The notes under the pieces were generated by a model. That model was not told the origin of the DNA and made no database searches. It saw nothing but the letters and a program-made list of their open reading frames with translations. A stretch of DNA of 64,000 nucleotides, taken from Diplolepis rosae. Lineage: Eukaryota; Arthropoda; Insecta; Hymenoptera; Diplolepididae. The DNA is taken from contig JAPYXD010000704.1 of NCBI GenBank assembly GCA_030998225.1, positions 9,486,001 to 9,550,000 of the forward strand, read 5' to 3'. Below, in pieces: positions 62,045 through 64,000 of the stretch. Both the position numbers and the translations under genes were made by a program. How positions within the stretch are numbered: position 1 is the stretch's first letter; each line of letters begins with the position of its first letter.

Positions 62045-63443
62045 TCTGCCCGCTTGGCGGGCACATTCTCATTGCGCGCTTCGCGCGCAAGTTTGAGCGC
62101 GCCTGGGGCGCGCGATTCGATCGTCGCGCTTCGCGCTCCGTTCTTTCTGGACCTCGCGCTTTGCGCTCGGTCTTGTGCTCTTCGCATACGTTTAAGTTTA
62201 TTTCTTATAATTTAATACTGAAGCTCAAACCAACTTAATGATATTAAAGATGATGTAAATTAGTCATTTTCTCAAATTCACTAAGTTTCTTTTTCAGATT
62301 AAGTGAAACAGGAAATTCAATTTACTTAAGGCTCTATCGGCCTTAAGGAATACATTCTCATCATGACACTCGCGCTTTGCGCTCAATTTTCTGTATGCAT
62401 TTTTGTAACTTTTTAATAAATTACATGATTATTGATAAATTTATTTTCTTCCAAATCTTTTAAAAAGGAAAAACAATCGTAGACTTTATTTAAGGAAATG
62501 ATTTTGCAGAACAACGCTTATTTCGTATCACATATTTTGGTGAAAAAAATCGAATTTATTTAATATTAAAAATCAAAACATAAAATATACATCCTGTCGA
62601 GAAATTTATCGATAAGAATGTGTAGACTTTATTTAGCCAAACAATTTTCATCTCAAAGTTTTTTTTGAATCTCACATATTTTGTCTAAAACATGGAATTT
62701 TTGAATTTTAATCGTATTTTTTGGAATTGAAACGAAAAATATATGTTTTATCAGAAACTGTGTGAAACAAAACTTGTAGATCTTTTTGAAACTAACAACT
62801 TTGTATTCTTATGTTTTTTTCTTATTTTACATATTATTGTTAATAAATTGAATTTTGGATTTTCAATAGTTTTTTTTTAATTAAAAAGAAAAATATGCAT
62901 CTTATGAAAAAATGTTACAATTCAAATTTGTAGGACTTTATTTATTCAATAATATTGTATCATAACGTTTTTTCGTATCTCGTATGATTTAACTGGAAAA
63001 TGGAATTTTGATATTGACTTTTTTCGAATTTGAATGTGCTGTAATATTTCTAATTTTGATTTAATCAAAAAATGTTATCAGGATAATTTTTAGAGATTTA
63101 TGAGCACTATCTAATACCAGTATTGAAATTTTTGATTTTTTCAAAATATTATTTTCAAAAACACAAAAGTGGTGCTCAGCCCCTCAATTTTGATTGGATG
63201 TGGCTGGTTAACGAACTTGTCCTTAATTTTTCGGCTCCGATAAAGTGTACCAAAGCTCAATTCAATCTGATAATTCTATCGAGAGTTATGCCGCACACGA
63301 CCTACAGACAGACAGACAGACAGACACTTTCGTAAAAACCATTTTTTCTGACTCAGGGGGTCTCAAAACGTAAAGATTTGATGAAAATTCCGAAAGTCAT
63401 TTTTCACATAAAACCAATACCTTCTCATCCATGATGAGAATGT
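62045..63443 (+). mobile_element. Helentron-like repeat, full-length reference copy (1.4 kb)
   Basis: The 5' end is TCTGCCCGCTTGGCGGGCAC, a small hairpin directly followed by ACATTCTCATT; the 3' end is a hairpin CTTCTCATCC-ATGATGAGAA ending GAATGTA. ACATTCTCATC near the 5' end and GATGAGAATGT at the 3' end are subterminal inverted repeats. The interior has GCGCGCTTCGCGCGC and CTCGCGCTTTGCGCTC palindromes, a CTTAAGGCTCTAT-GGCCTTAAGG dyad and a short CAGA microsatellite. Insertions occur in A/T runs with no duplication visible. Subterminal inverted repeats, end hairpins, an internal microsatellite and T-T insertion are the reported features of Helentron/INE-1-type elements; the assignment is inferred, since no Rep/helicase is present. 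Confidence 0.75.
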
Positions 63444-64000
63444 AAAAATAAAATATTTTTTTTTTTTCGTTATCTTGGCCTTGACGCGTCCTTGAATCGA
63501 TCTCTGCCAGCGCGACATAGTAGACTTTGTGGCACGATTTCTCAGCTTCAGAACCTTGAAACATGAAAACAATCATATTTTTTTACTTTTTACTAATCCG
63601 ACTACGATAAGACATAAGGTTTTTGAAAGATTTTAAAATTTAACAAAATGGCAGCGATTTGAAAAAAAGTTCGATTTTCTACCCTGTTTTTCTAGCTTAA
63701 AAAAGCTGTAAAAAATTGAAAAAAAATTTTTGTTCAAAAAGCTCGTGTCTAATCGTAGTGAGACGTTTTTTGAATACGAAACAATTTACAGAATTCCAAT
63801 ATCTCCGATAGTTCCGTCAAAATCGTGCCAATAAATTTAAAAAACACTACTTTCGAGAAAACGCGTTTAAAGATAAATGATGAGGTCGGTAGTATTTGAA
63901 CCAGCATGTTTTCGAATAAATCCTTCATAAGGCATGTTCCTTATAGTGTCTAGATTCAAAATAAGCAAAAAAAAAGAAAAAAATCGATTTTTTGAAACCG
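63444..64000. other. no gene seen; possible old repeat
   Basis: After a poly-T stretch the sequence CTAATCCGACTACGATAAGAC leads to ACTTTCGAGAAAACGCGTTTAAAG near 63850. The words GAGAAAAACGCGTTTAAATG (33928) and AAAAACGTGTTTAAAG (25395) occur elsewhere in the window, so an old dispersed repeat is plausible. Confidence 0.35.

Noticed and set aside
1..64000. A defence system, gene cluster or other novel host system
   Set aside because: No set of adjacent intact genes exists in the window; all coding remains are transposon-derived and broken.

Overview
The window looks like intergenic, repeat-dominated nuclear DNA of an animal, most probably an insect. I infer this from the strong AT bias, about ten broken mariner/Tc1 transposases from several subfamilies, a CCHC-knuckle LINE ORF1 of the R1/I type, a diverged satellite carrying the word AAAATGGCGGA, and many MITE-like palindromes. 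I found no convincing host exon, no working RNA gene and no CRISPR array or operon. Every recognisable coding stretch is a transposon relic.

Layout. 0-4 kb: a TA-flanked foldback MITE, a degenerate mariner (- strand), a tandem array of about 340-370 bp units, and a 232 bp element with CACGGAAAA ends. 4-13 kb: two larger elements with CAC...GTG-type ends (5411-6828, 9157-10310), a TGGGCC-rich element, an hAT-like MITE and a foldback. 13-17 kb: a mariner, a Tc1 copy with a visible frame and three stops, an 81 bp tandem repeat and another mariner (- strand). 18.8-21.4 kb: a near-perfect palindrome, a CTATAC-rich CAC element and the first copy of a 1.4 kb Helentron-like repeat. 22-29 kb: an LTR-retrotransposon integrase scrap, a cecropia-type mariner interrupted by a TTAA-flanked MITE and run into a second mariner, then two more mariners. 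29.7-32.6 kb: satellite, then an inverted-repeat element carrying a 31 bp minisatellite and a deleted Tc1. 35.6-39.65 kb: a 4 kb CAC element containing a D,D41D (rosa-type) mariner and a 1.6 kb foldback. 40.7-46 kb: an old Helentron-like copy holding a 190 bp Helitron-like insert, LINE ORF1 remains, a deleted mariner and a TA-flanked MITE. 48-52 kb: small palindromic MITEs and a tRNA-like relic. 52-57 kb: a deleted mariner split by a 4.2 kb insertion, which itself contains a Helentron-like copy with a second copy inserted in the opposite orientation. 57.7-61 kb: a 3.2 kb CAC element holding a palindromic MITE, a tRNA-like relic, a full-length dead mariner and a small GC-rich foldback. 61-63.5 kb: a Tigger/pogo-type MITE and a full-length Helentron-like copy.

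The most unusual theme is a set of elements of very different size and interior that share ends reading CAY(G/A)...AAAA. Six or seven of them are flanked by matching dinucleotides (TA, TG or CA). Many interiors are built from one short word repeated in both orientations. Nesting gives a relative chronology at several places. I did not find a host biological system; the interest here is in transposon biology.
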